A stretch of 64,000 nt of DNA from Phytophthora hibernalis. Taxonomy: Eukaryota; Oomycota; Peronosporomycetes; Peronosporales; Peronosporaceae. Below are positions 31,392 to 42,885 of this stretch, one piece after another. Numbering within the stretch: the stretch's first letter is position 1; each line of letters begins with the position of its first letter. The stretch covers positions 1-64,000 of the forward strand of contig JAAKBF010000246.1 of the NCBI GenBank assembly GCA_012656075.1, read 5' to 3'. The notes beneath the pieces are model-generated. The model made no database searches. It saw only the letters and a list, made by a program, of their open reading frames with translations, and was not told where the DNA came from. The translations under genes were made by a program, and so were the position numbers.

Positions 31392-32927
31392 ATGATACAT
31401 ACTTTACTTCCAATTCGGTTTGCCATAGAAAATCGACCAATGCACATTAAATCGACCGACACACCAAGTCGATCGGGTCGAGTTAATGTGGATCGGGGCA
31501 CACGAGGATATATTACGGTAACATATTGCTGAAATATTACACCCTGGATCGTACCCGGGGCACCTGAACTCGACCTGGCCACCGAGAGTCACGGCTATGC
31601 AAAAATTACCTAGGCTGTAGTCTCGTTCATAAGTAAACTTTTGTTTGAGGGGTCAAAGATTCTTTTGATGTGTAGCCAAATAAACTTGGTTTTACTACGG
31701 TGTCTGGATCTGTGGTCCCATAAACATTGGTTTTGAGCCCTCAACCGTTGAGTCAACCGAACACGATGCTGTTACTGAAAATGGGTTTGGGGAATCTCCC
31801 TCCCATTAACCCTAACCCATCAAATCAAGCCTTGCTCATTCTACCGAATTTACACCAAAACCTTGTTATTACACTTAAAATCTGGCAAATTTTCGGTGAC
31901 CTAGCCCAATGCGCATTCTTTCACTTCCTTGAGCATGCACTGGCAGCTTAGTGCTTTCTAACGAACCCAGTTTTATCTCAATCGTCTTCGTTTTCGCTTA
32001 AATAGAGCTTTTGACCCTTGACTCTTCACTTTCAGGATTTGAGTGCCATGACACCCGTCTTCAAAATGGTGCAATCATTCTGTATCACTTTCGGTAACAG
32101 CAACACGATCATGAGTCAACGGGGTGAAGTGGCTATCGGGTATACCGGTACGCCGCAACGCTGGCCACCCAACCCGAATTTTTACGCACACAACGGTTTG
32201 TACGCGATCTCTACAGGCAATGCTTTGAAGGGAAAGTTGTCGGGAAAATGCTGAGGTAATCTCTCTCGCGTGTAACATCTCCTACTGCAGTTTACGTGTA
32301 TCAGTGGATGAGGTAGATTGCTGTCACTTTTTAAAAGTTCTTGGCTAATGTCAATTATAATTAGCGATTGGTATTTTTCAACTTTTCTCGAATTGAATGG
32401 AATAAAACGTTTAAAAAGTTTTTCACGTTTTTACAAGGTCATTTTGGTCATGCGGTCTTGTAAACACAGAGCCAAGAATTCGGTCGTATCGAGGACACTA
32501 TAATTGGTTTTGGAGTCAGGAGACTAGAGCGCTTCTTCGAAGAGGTTAGATTTGAAGTCATACTGGAATTGGCCAGCGATGTCAAGAAAGAAGGAGATAG
32601 TTTGGGGCTTCTTCGACGAATGCTCAAAATGCAGCTAAACGGTCCTCGCGCGCGATATCGCTACTGCAATACAACGGTTTCTGCAACGACGAAAACATGA
32701 GAAGCCACCTCACCAGCTGTGATGCTGTTCCTTCTTCACTTGGTCGGTTGATGATCGACGAAACGTTAGAGATCGATGATCAAGAACGTCGAGATGCCGG
32801 TTACTACTGTAGCTCCAATGAGAGCGAGATTTTCTCTAAAGGTTTTAAACGTCCTCAGCCTGAAACATATGAATTGAAAACGTTTAAAACCTCATTTTTT
32901 CAGGCAATAGAAAATGAACTAATCTAC

Positions 32928-33121
32928 CCCCCGCAGGCGGCGGGTAGACAGTTACATCTATTAGAGATCCCTGTCTGTCCGTTAGTCTGTTTGAGTGGTG
33001 GCGATAGCGACGGCGGCTATGATTCGCAACAAAACAGTAGCTAGCTGCCGAAGGCGAGCCCTCATTGGCTGTAAAACGTCCTTCCAAAACAGACGAGCGC
33101 AGCGAAGGCCCTCATTGACCA
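32928..33121. repeat. Dispersed repeat, copy 1
   Basis: Shares TAGAGATCCC, GATAGCGACGG, GCCGAAGGCG, AAACGTCCTTCC and CGCAGCGAAGGCCCTC in the same order and spacing with 34526-34690. A short hairpin precedes TAGAGATCCC in both copies. Confidence 0.7.
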
Positions 33122-33959
33122 AATATAAACACTGTCACACTGACTACGATCGGTAGCACGATCCCGACCATATCCGGTCTTCCCATTGGCTGAAGTGCAA
33201 ACATTTCTGGAAATCGATTGGTCAATAACCGAAAGATCGGCCCCCTGTGATTACACTAATTACAAAACATTACAAAACCTGGCGTGGAGATTGCAAATCG
33301 GTCGCAGTAGCAAGTGCTTTTGTAATACCTTGTCAACGCCATCGTATATGATGCTGGTGCCTGGCATGGCAAGCAAGACCACATCTGGCACTGTGCATGA
33401 TATATATTGGCACTACGCATACAACGCGCTCTACACGGCGCAAGTTTCCTACTCACGGTCGTTGGTACATGATATTAGTCAATTATATTATTTTTGCAAC
33501 ACCGCCGTATACTATACAGTATATGCGGTTGTGTGCGGTGCATTGTACCAAACAATACTTTGAATTGGGTTGTGTGCGTTTTACTATACGCCATTTACAG
33601 GACTGTGCGGTATACACTACGCATTATATATACGACGTAGATGGGCGCTTTACACTTGCATAACTCTATTCACCATACACTGACACACTATATATTATGT
33701 ATTCACACGCTATACAGTATACAGTGGCCATCTATGCATTTGTATTGGCCCAGCGAACACGGGATTCAGTACCGTGGTCAGCTGAACTCGGTTGACACTG
33801 GAAGATTGGCTGGATTGGTTGCCTGGCATTCAACGAGAGGGATACTACCTGACCCGGAAAGACCGGATCGCTAGGGATAACTCAGCTAGGCCCAACAACG
33901 CCGACCAAACTCGGCGATTATTGTGATTGCAAGGTAGAATTCCACTTCTGACGAAATTG

Positions 33960-34390
33960 TGTGTTTTGCAACACCACAGAGACAATAGTATGGGAGACGA
34001 TAATACGAGAGGCGTAGTACGACAGGCGGTAGTAAGGCGACATGTATAGTTATGAGAGACGACACGTAGACAAGATAGGTAGGTGCAGTCGATAGAAAGG
34101 TAGACACAATAGATAGACACGATCGATATACACGATAAATATGAGATAGATGCGATATGTAGATGGGGGAAGATAGATTTAGAGGGACGACAGGTACACA
34201 CGATAGAATCAATAGACACTGCGTAATAGGTAGATAGAGACAATAGGTAGATATAGAGGATATATAGAGACGGTAGTTAGAGAGGGTAGGAAGAAAGGCA
34301 CGATTAGCAGAGAGGTACAATAGGTAGAGGGCATAGCGTACATATAGACATCGGACGCTAAGTAGGAACGGTTAGAGTAGCCGTATATGC
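33960..34390. repeat. Purine-rich GATA-like low-complexity tract
   Basis: Dominated by degenerate AGATAGA, GGTAGA and ACGATA words on the plus strand, giving strong purine bias for about 430 bp. The minus-strand frames here (33845-34320) are Ser/Tyr/Leu-rich by composition only. Confidence 0.75.
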
Positions 34391-34432
34391 ATAAGATTCA
34401 TAGGTCGATTGGAGACTGCATAAAAATCGACC

Positions 34433-34513
34433 TGTGGAGCGAGGCGAAGGGGGCGACCCACTTAACTGGGACAACAATTGCCCCACCGCCGCGTAGCGGT
34501 GGCAAACGGCTAG
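34433..34513 (+). repeat. Helitron-like 3' terminus
   Basis: Shared with 47509-47592: CCCACTTAA-TGGGACAA, then CCACCGCCGCGTAGCGGTGG (a hairpin, 34483-34502), then a short tail ending CTAG at 34510-34513. A hairpin about 8-12 bases before CTRR is the mark of Helitron 3' ends. No Helitron genes lie directly upstream, so this would be a solo end or a non-autonomous copy. Confidence 0.5.
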
Positions 34514-34690
34514 TCTAGAATAACTAGTAGAGATCCCCGTCCGTCCGTCAGTTTGAGTGTAGCCGCTGCCGAGCGATAGCGACGGTAGCTCCGATTCGCA
34601 AAAACATAAGTTAGCCGCCGAAGGCGTATCCTCATTGCCTGATAAACGTCCTTCCGCACAGCCGAACGCAGCGAAGGCCCTCGTTGGCCA
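34480..34690. repeat. Dispersed repeat, copy 2
   Basis: Partner of 32928-33121. The shared part begins at TAGAGATCCCC near 34528, immediately after the Helitron-like end, and runs to AGCGAAGGCCCTCGTTGGCC. Confidence 0.7.
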
Positions 34691-34944
34691 GTTTTATTTT
34701 TAATTATAATTTCCTCGGATTGGTCGAATTTATTTCCGATTTACACTTTGCCCTCATTTTGAATTACGGAACCGCCGACGCCACTTCGAGGACGAGGTAC
34801 TCTACGTGTATGCATGTTATACAGTAGCTCTAGCAACCACCACTCGTCGCACAGGTAATCCGAGGGTCCCAGGGCTGTTTAGAGGGATGTTGAAGTCCCA
34901 GCGGGTTATTCCTGCTGGGAGGGAGCCATGCTAAGGCGTTTTAA

Positions 34945-34973
34945 CCCTTTCGCGAACCATGGGGCAAAATACC
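34945..34973 (+). repeat. Left terminal inverted repeat of the piggyBac-like element
   Basis: CCCTTTCGCGAACCATGGGG plus nine more matching bases, flanked outside by TTAA. Confidence 0.85.
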
Positions 34974-35989
34974 AACTTTCAATCGATTACGGTACTACTT
35001 CCAAGTAGAAATATTAAAACAGCAAATTTGAAAGGGGGCAAAGTGCCCTTTCCATTTGCCCACGGTACTACGCTAGGTAGACGTTTAATTGGATACAAAT
35101 TAAATCAATATTTCGGGTATCCAAAAATTTTCGTTGTAGGTATTATACTTCATAAGATCGGAAGTAACTTACAGTTTGTTCGAGTTTTGCGTTTGACGCA
35201 GTTTGAATAGCAACGTAGCTTAAACCATCCCCTCTCGGATGTATCGCATGAGCGATGATATAAAATTCATGCAAAGTAGAATTTACGTCCTTAATCAAGC
35301 CCCAGTTCCAACTGTAGTCTAGCAGAACGTGGCCGACAGTCGAAAAGGATGTTCGAGATAGAAGTTGAACTGTGAGTCAACGGAACCCATGATTTTTCTT
35401 CTCATGCGCACTGGAGTAGACAACACCCCAGCTGCTCCATTTCATCTCGCGTGGCAGATACTTTATCGTCGTAAGATGAGCAACACACACCTTTAGTAGC
35501 CTAGAGCTTATGGAGTTCTACATTTCTAAATCGTCTTCAAGTTAAGCGTCTTAGATTAGTACCTAACTTGTGCATTCATAACGGCGTATGGGATTCTTTG
35601 GGAGTGGTGAAAATATGGAAATCGCGTCATTGACGCTCTCGATGCAACCCGTGTAAATGATCTGAATAATATATACGGTTGTAGTCTACTGAGCAAAGTA
35701 TATACTGTAACAATTAATACAAAGCACAATAATGACAACGTTTTTGTGGGTTTCCTCAAATCGTCGCTTGGTGATCTTTTAAAATTTTATACATGGCCGC
35801 GATGTGACGATCTCTCGGTACCAACAAGCTCAGGGTATTCATTCGACCTCTTTCTCTCCGTCGCTTCGGTAATGACGCCTCGAAGCAAGTGCAGCTTAGC
35901 TGGCGCGCTTGCTGAATCGACCAATAGAACAAGAACGCTACGACAGATAGTACCTGTTTCTAGCACATGAACAGGGTGAAGCCAAGATT
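34974..35989. other. Non-coding 5' region of the piggyBac-like element
   Basis: AT-rich, short frames only, no domain seen. Confidence 0.5.
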
Positions 35990-36180
35990 GACAACTCCAC
36001 GTTTTTCAAGGCCGTCTGGAGAGAGCTTCGTGTTGATGGGTGGTATCACAAAAAAACCGCCTCGAAGCGCACATGATCCTTTGTATCGCTACATTCGTCC
36101 ATGTTTACCTTGAAAGACCAAGAAGGTGTTGACTTTACGTTGGAGAACACAATTTGTTGTCCTTTTACTTTAGGGAAATA
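35990..36180 (+). pseudogene. N-terminal domain of the piggyBac-like transposase
   Basis: FFKAVWRELRVDGWYHKK, then after a one-base shift in an A7 run near 36055 RSAHDPLYRYIRP, then GVDFTLE in the first frame. The same small domain pattern occurs alone at 27920-28140. It may bind DNA, but I do not know its function. Confidence 0.5.
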
Positions 36181-37341
36181 GCTCCTCAGCGAGTGGAAGG
36201 TGGGGTGTCTCGTCAACTTGTTTTTAAGTATGTGCTCGTCTTACTAACATTTATTTCCAATTTAATATTATTTAGAACAATCCCTGGAAAGTTCTGATCT
36301 CTCAGTTCCCACGCAGCAATAGGATTCGAGGGACACGGAGTCTGGAACGCAGAATATAGACGTCGGCGTTGGTTCTCAAAGAGAGGGGATAGCAATGAGG
36401 AGCAAAAAGCGAGGAACCCTATCAAAGTCCATAAAGCAATCATGACAGCGGCGAAAACAATAATCGTCAGAAGCGGTAGTTGATCAGACCGGAGTGGAAT
36501 CGAGCTACACCGAATATGGGACCAGCAGAACCGATTCTCAGCAACGACACATTGTGAAGAACGGTGTTCACAGCAAAAGCCAAGTAAATAACGGTGGTGT
36601 GAAGAGATCTCGTGATGTTACGTACCATGGAGCTGCAACGGACGCTGATTTATCACATGATACAAGTCATTGTAGTAAGTATTTAACTTTTCGAGTCATA
36701 GATTTATAAGGAAAGTATTCGTGCTTGTTTGATCACTAACCCAATTGGACGCTGGATGCAATATGTAGGTACAGCTGTAAGCGAATTTCATCGGCTGCCC
36801 ACACTGGCTGGGATGGTTACACCAACTTGTGGATCTAATACGCAATCTATTGGGATCGCGCCAAGATATGCTGGGTCTGGAGCTGTGGTAGCCCCCGATG
36901 ACACAAGCAGCACACAAAATAGAGGTGCCACCATCTCAAATGGTAACGTGTAACGTGCGATTTTCAGCAAAGGGGCGCTTACTCATGCTTACAGTATGAA
37001 TTTGTTCTCTATGTGTTTGTCTTACAGCTGCAATGCCTAGCATGCATGAGACGATACCGCCAATATCTCCGGCCCCTCGCGCTGGACGAGCACCTGCAAC
37101 AGGTGTACCATCCCTCTACGTAAAGCGTTTTCTCCATCTCGCGAAAACTGGATGAAATCAAAGGTTTACAAGAAAGTTGGCACCGATTATATTGTTGTTC
37201 GGGTCTGCGTCACCGTCAAACCGAAGATAAAGGGAATTCAGAAGAAAAACAAAAAGCGGCAACACCGGACCAGCAAACATCACTCTACTAAGTGCGCTGG
37301 ATTGATTCACAGTTCCAATCGGAAGCTGAGGATATTTCACT

Positions 37342-39082
37342 TTGCCTGGTGCAAAAGGCCACGCGAAGTACAACCTGCTCATGGTTACGCGTAACACTCC
37401 ATATTGGCAAACGCTTTGTGAGACTGATGGCGACACACTGTCTATCGAAGAGAGTCCAGGAGCACCAGTTCCCTACTACTCACAGCAGCTTCTTCCCACG
37501 AGTTTGGCGGTAGTCGTAGCTATCAAGAGTATGCGGTTCAAACCAACCGCCTCTACAAGCCAGCCCGTGAATTTATTTCAGCGCGCGGATGGATCGACAG
37601 ATACCAAACTTCGAGATGAATACCGATACATTTTCGACGTCCACCAGTTTTTTGCTTATCTACCTTTGTACTTTTGGAAGCAAGTACTACATGCGACGAA
37701 CGCGTACGCAAGCATAAAACAATTCTCAATTGGTGATCCATTCACGCTGAAAGAGATTATGATGTTTCTGGGTATCCTGTTTGACATGGAGATAACGGTG
37801 TAAGGTGAATACGCCAATTGTTGCAAAGCTTCTCCAGCAATCGTTTTCCTTTCGCAGTCAGGTATCTATGGAGAATATCCAGCGCGACCCAGCCGCTAGA
37901 ATTCGCACGCTACTAAATGTATTGAAGGTGACTGGAGGCGAATACATTGAGTTGGGTCGCAATGTGGCACTTGATGAATCAAGTGTTGCTTGTCGATCTC
38001 GCTTCGGTCGGCATCTTATTGTCTACAACCCTTCGAAAGTCCGTAGGTAAATATCACTTCTAGTTGTACATGATGTGTTGTGCTACCAACTGGATTGCCG
38101 TGAAGTCGTAGACGTGACCCATACATCAGAGGCAGAATATTTGGGTAGTGCAATTTCCAATAGAGCTGTGATTCGACAAAATATACTTGAAGTTGTCCGA
38201 CTGATATACACGTCGAAAAGGGTGGTCAACTTTTTACACGTCGGTGTAACTGCTACAAGCACTGAAGCTAAAAGGGCTCTTTGGACGGGCACGGTTCGTG
38301 GGTCGAGCAAACACTTTCCCAACATGTAATGTTGGAAAAGAATGTTAGCACCTGAGGAGAGTACCGCCAAGGAGTTTCCTTGCAACATCAAATGCTAGCC
38401 GCATCTTGGTGCGACGGAAGTATCGTCAGCATGTGTTAAAAGCTGACGCCTCGGAACCAACCACTGTTCGCCGCTTGGTCTCCAGTGAGCGTCAGAAATT
38501 TGTGGCGCCTAAATGGGTGAAGAAGAATAACACGCATATGCAAGGGGTCGATCGGTTGGATCAGCTTCGAGCTCGATTTTGAATTGCAGACGGACATTCG
38601 TTTCAAAAATGGCACAAGAAATTGGCGATGGCTCTCGTTGATGTCGCTCGGTGCAATGCTTACCTCACTCGCAAAATGGTTTACACGCCGGCGAAAAACG
38701 TGACCCTCACTGTAGCTTCATGATGGGGCTGGTGACCGAACTCATCTCCGGCAAATGGGTTGATGCACCAAGTGAAGCTAAAATTCTGGACTCGGGCGCA
38801 AATGGTAAACAACTAGATCTGCAGCCACCAGCTCCGATTAGCCCTGCGTATTTACTGAGCTCACCGTTCGAGAGTCCCAAGAAGTCGTGTACAGCCGTTG
38901 CGTCGAAGCAGTTTTTCAGCGACAAGAATCGAAAACGCCACCAGCGTCGGTGGGAGGACAGGTATCCATCCGAAGTGACGGACTATTGCGCGTATATCAC
39001 TCCGACAACAAAATTCGGGCTAAACGAAGCGCTGTCAAATCACATCAGGTACCGGGATGAATATAACTGTAGTTATCTCTAA
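37342..39082 (+). pseudogene. piggyBac-type (DDE_Tnp_1_7) transposase, broken
   Basis: 37342-37803 holds the N-terminal helical part (PFTLKEIMMFLGILFDMEIT). 37805-38050 has RIRTLLNVLKVTGGEYIELG and GRNVALDESSVACRSRFG, which includes the first catalytic Asp. 38075-38329 has SEAEYLGSAISNRAVIRQNI and GTVRGSSKHFP. The stretch between VVN and the TSV-like residues (about 38222-38250), which should hold the second catalytic Asp, is shortened and out of frame. 38500-39082 has HMQGVDRLDQLRARF and FQKWHKKLAMALVDVARCNA across several frames, then a C-terminal tail. Several stops and shifts make it non-functional. Confidence 0.8.
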
Positions 39083-40089
39083 TCTATAGAACTACTTGTC
39101 GTACGACTGACCTAGATTGCACACCGGCGGGTTGCGATGACTGCCGTATGCTAAGCCTGACCTTGTTAAACTGATACGTCTTCGGAAATCGACCTTTTGC
39201 AGAGAATCACTGCTTCTGCTGGTAGAATCGGTGAAACTTCTCCCAGCAGGTCCACGTAGCTTGAGGGCACATATATGATTCTGGGACCGTGTCAAATAGC
39301 CTTTGCATAAACATATGCCCTGGATAATACATTCTTTCGCGTCGCCTTTCGTGAGCAATACTTTCTTGAGCAATGGCTGCACGTTTGAATTTCGGTTGGT
39401 AAACTGACAGCCAAGCCTCCACAGCTCGAGGCGGATTTCGATGCCGATACAGGTGTTCGTTAGTGACTCTTACCTTATTAGAGTGAATCTTTCCTATAGT
39501 TTATCCAAGATGATTACATGGATTCGGATGGGACAATAATTTTAACGCGCCATACTAACCACTAATCAAACATAACATATTTAGATCCAGTCATTTACAC
39601 GGCTGTCCCTTCTTGCAGGCAATCGACATTTTATGGCGTGTGGACATAGTATGACGGGACGGATGTGGCCGATAATGAGTCACTTATCAGCACGGCGAAA
39701 TAAAATGTTGACGTCTGGTACTTCTGCCATTTAGCCTCGTTTTACAAGCCAAACCTCACTGTCGATGAGTATAGAGCGCAGAAGCTTCAATTGGATCTAT
39801 AGGGGTCAGATCAAGCGTCCTTCGCGACGAAAGAGTCACGTAGAGGGCTCCTTTGTGGTTTATCTGCGCAGCAATTATTCTGCCATGCGTCCATCGTGTA
39901 TCTGAACAGTTTTCTCTTCGTTGACGACGTCAAGGTATTTGTACTGAGCGAGGTGTGTTTGCTACCACGTGCTCGATTTGTTGTCTCAATTGAACCATAT
40001 TGCCCAAGACATCGAGTGTCCTGCCAGAGTGACTTTTGCACAAAGTGGCAGCTCCTTCACATTTTCTTGGGCCGGCTAGTTGGACAGGC
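39083..40089. other. Non-coding 3' region of the piggyBac-like element
   Basis: No gene seen; short frames without domains. Confidence 0.5.
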
Positions 40090-40520
40090 GAACAACAGGA
40101 TCACTTCCGGCTCCGCCATCTGCTGCATCACCACCAGCATTAGCATCGGCACTCCCATCAACGAGCACACGAAAACGTACCATCATGTACGATTGCTATC
40201 TCGACCAACAGGATCACGTCCGGCTCCGCCACCTGCTGCATCACCACCGGAACTGTCGTCGACACCCCATCAACGAGCACACGCAGACGTACCAGCATGT
40301 ACGACTGCCTTCTCGAAGAACAGGATCACGTCCGGCTCCGCCACCTGCTGCATCACCACCATAATTGGCGTCGACACCCCCATCAAGGAGAACGCGCCAA
40401 CGTACCAGCACGTGCGACTGCCTTCTTGAACAACAGGATCACGTCCGGCTCCACCACCAGCAGAATCACAGCAAACATCAGTGTCAGCGACCCCATTAAC
40501 GTTCGCGCGTAAACTTACCT
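40090..40520. repeat. 113-bp tandem repeat, about 3.5 units
   Basis: GGATCAC starts at about 40098, 40211, 40323 and 40436, giving a period of 112-113 bp. Each unit contains TCCGGCTCCGCCACCTGCTG, and the complete units end near ACGTACCAGCATGTACGA. The last unit runs into TTACCTTGCGCGCGTTTTTA, shared with 16550-16585. Confidence 0.85.
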
Positions 40521-40728
40521 TGCGCGCGTTTTTAGTGGTGGTGGGGGGATTTTTTCTTGCGGTCATTTTGTATTTTTGAATATTTCATTGTTTTTCACTC
40601 TAGCGAATTGTTTGGACAATTTCCAAAGCATTCTTTGAAGGCCAATGATTGGCAGAGAAAATGAAAAGGGTCAAAATGCCTCCTTTCACAGGTCGGTTTT
40701 GTGTTATAATTCAAGAAAGTCGCCGAAG

Positions 40729-40757
40729 GGCATTTCGCCCCAGTGGTCGCGAAAGGG
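40729..40757 (-). repeat. Right terminal inverted repeat of the piggyBac-like element
   Basis: Inverted copy of 34945-34973, flanked outside by TTAA at 40758-40761. Confidence 0.85.
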
Positions 40758-40761
40758 TTAA

Positions 40762-41740
40762 CCCACCGCCCACTCTGAGAGATCAAATGGCTCCTGTCTA
40801 TTGACCACAAACTTGAATGCGAACCGGTTGAGCTGGCCGTACTGGGTTATTTGGCCCATGCAGCCTTGCCATTTTATGCGCAAAAGGATATCACACCAAG
40901 ACCTCAGTACTGCCCGCCGCTCTAACCCAACTATTCGACTGCATCATTTGCAAACGACTACAGCGCCAGGCTGCAAAGCCTGTTCAAAAATCGAGAAATC
41001 GGGAGATGTGCCGTTGACTGTGGGAAAGTGATCGGGGACTAAATAAGGGGCTGGTACCAGCGGGCAGTACGCAGACGCCATGCAAGCATTCGGTGCCGTT
41101 CGATGGGTGTTCTACACCGTAAAAGGACCGAAATGCTAGGAGATTTAACGAATTGGGTGCGTGTCGCCTAGAAATTCTACATTCCTGCTGCGCGTCCCGG
41201 GTTTAGAGACCCCTCAACCCCTTGTTCCCCATCCCTATAAATATAGGCATATAAAAAGAAAAAAACACCACAAAAAGAAACAACCCCTGTAACCCTAACA
41301 AAAGGTTGATTGCGTGAGCTGAACAAGCCAGCGCATTGAGCCGACCGCTGCGTTATCACCAAAGGAAGTGACTACGGAATAGAACTACTGTAAACGCGGC
41401 GAGATGTCGGTTCAGCACAAGAGATAGCTTGCAGCATCCGTGTTGTAAGTCGTGCGTTAAAGGAAGATACAGAAGAGGTTAAGGTGTAAAACGAAGTAGA
41501 ATAGAAACATGGGTCGGGCTATATATTGGTTTTGCCGTCGCTACACTCGTGATTCGTTGTTGGAATTTAGGATTTTCAGGAGACATCGCGTTCATGCGGT
41601 TCGATTTGTTGCTTGCGACGTTTGGCATTCTATTGGATTCATGCCGATATGTTTACCCGGATATTACTACATACACTACGGTGTACTTAGACTTCATGTC
41701 TAACACGTCACGTTACTTTGTTTCATGTTCGCAGTCAGCT
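40762..41740. other. Region between piggyBac end and Helitron coding sequence
   Basis: No convincing gene. A TATA-like stretch (CTATAAATATAGGCATATAA) is at about 41235-41255 and could belong to a promoter of the downstream Helitron gene. The Helitron 5' end should be here but was not identified. Confidence 0.45.
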
Positions 41741-42885
41741 ATGGCTCGCACCAAACGAAAGCACACGCAGGAGGAAATTGAAGAGGCTTTGTGTCAAAAC
41801 GCGGACGTCAACACGACCCCTGCGGCTCCAGAAGATGTCATAACTCGGCGTAAACGGAAGCAAAGAAAAACGGCCAAGACTCGCAGCTTGGCCAGTGAGA
41901 TGGCTGCTCGTACAGTTGCCTACGATTGATGCTGTATTGACGGTCGCTGTGGTTCGCGATGTGCCTATCACCGCCGCCTAGCATCAAGTTGCTGACGTCA
42001 CGATGGTCCCTGAGGAAGAGCGGCCTATGGTGGAGCAAGAGGGGAAGATTGAAGAGGATGATCCAGCTGAGCTCCGACGGCGGGTTGCACCTGAATACGA
42101 TGAGGTGCAACGCCTCGCAGCCCCGGCTACAGTACAGACCGCGCCACCGGTGCCCCTGTCACCTGCCTCCAAACGTGCTCGGAAAGCGGAGGCAGCAAGG
42201 ATTCGAAGAGCGAACGCTACTGCCTCCCAGAAGGAGCATGCGCGGGTGACTAACGCAGAGAAGCAAATATTACGTAGGGCTAACGCGTCTGCATCTTAGA
42301 AAGAGCGTACACGGGCAAAGGTCGCAGAGAGACAGCGCGCGAAGAGGGATGGAATGACTGAGGAGCAACACGCCTTAAACAGAAAGGTTGATCGCGTTCG
42401 ACAGCGAGCGCGGCGTGCGCATCAAGACGGGGACCAGGGTGGAGTGATGCAAACTCGAAATTGAGACGATCACACTGAGGAACGTTTGAACTTAACGCCC
42501 GAGGAGCGCGGACAAGAAAGGGTGCAGAATCGCAACCAACACGCCGTCCGCCGTGCCGCCCCCAAGCATCGACGGGCTCTTATGAACCAAGAAGATTTCA
42601 GAGCTGACATGGTTAGGGACAAAAACATCGTCGGAGGACGATTCAAACTCCCTCCGGCCATCGTATGTCCGTACTGCAAAGCTTGGAAGTGGCCCGACGA
42701 TTCTGACAACATTTGCTGCCTAACTGGTAAGGTGCAACTCCCTCAACTTAAACATGCACCTGCGGGGCTCATCCAGCTGTACGGGGACCCGAGCTTCTGC
42801 ACCCTCATCCGAGCGTACAACCAGGCCTTTGCCTTTACCTCCATCGGGGTTCCCGAGCTACGGAACGTTTGGAACCGTAAATCAG
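41741..42885 (+). pseudogene. Helitron N-terminal region
   Basis: ATG 41741 (MARTKRKHTQEEIEEALC) opens a basic, Arg/Lys-rich region. After a frame change near 41930 one frame runs from before 42003 through 42885 with two nonsense codons: TAG 42297-42299 (context AS-stop-KERTRA) and TGA near 42462 (context RN-stop-DDHTEE). Both fit C-to-T changes of CAG and CGA. Further on, FRADMVRDKNIVGGRFKLPP and CPYCKAWKWPDDSDNICCL form the Cys-containing segment that precedes the Helitron Rep domain. Confidence 0.7.

Larger units (their letters stand above)
29317..31393 (+). mobile_element. MULE-Ulp1 element B, 5'-truncated
   Basis: Plus-strand relic holding, in order, the part of a MULE protein that follows the SWIM finger, a linker with 30-bp repeats, an AT-hook-like motif and an Ulp1-like domain. 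The DDE domain is absent; the LTR fragment abuts its left side. Same architecture as element A but with clearly diverged sequence. Confidence 0.65.
31394..34940. other. Gene-poor intergenic DNA with dispersed repeats
   Basis: No recognisable gene. Frames such as 32697-33044 give no domain. Contents: an AT/TA-rich stretch with TATACAGTATA words at 33480-33725; a purine-rich GATA-like tract at 33960-34390; two copies of a dispersed repeat (32928-33121 and 34480-34690); and a Helitron-like 3' end at 34433-34513. Confidence 0.6.
34945..40757 (+). mobile_element. piggyBac-like element with TIRs and TTAA duplication
   Basis: The left end begins CCCTTTCGCGAACCATGGGG directly after TTAA (34941-34944). 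The right end is the inverted copy (CCCCAGTGGTCGCGAAAGGG) followed by TTAA (40758-40761). The TIR match extends about 29 bp with one small gap. TTAA duplication and CCC-starting TIRs are piggyBac hallmarks, and a piggyBac-type transposase lies inside on the plus strand. Length is 5,813 bp. The transposase is broken, so the copy is immobile by itself. A second, truncated family member ends at 17013. Confidence 0.85.

Noticed and set aside
32697..33044. 115-codon plus-strand frame as a gene
   Set aside because: Its second half is dispersed-repeat sequence shared with 34.5 kb and there is no recognisable domain.
33845..34320. Two minus-strand frames of 132 and 144 codons, Ser/Tyr/Leu-rich, resembling membrane proteins
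   Set aside because: They come from the purine-biased GATA-like tract. The hydrophobic look is a composition effect.
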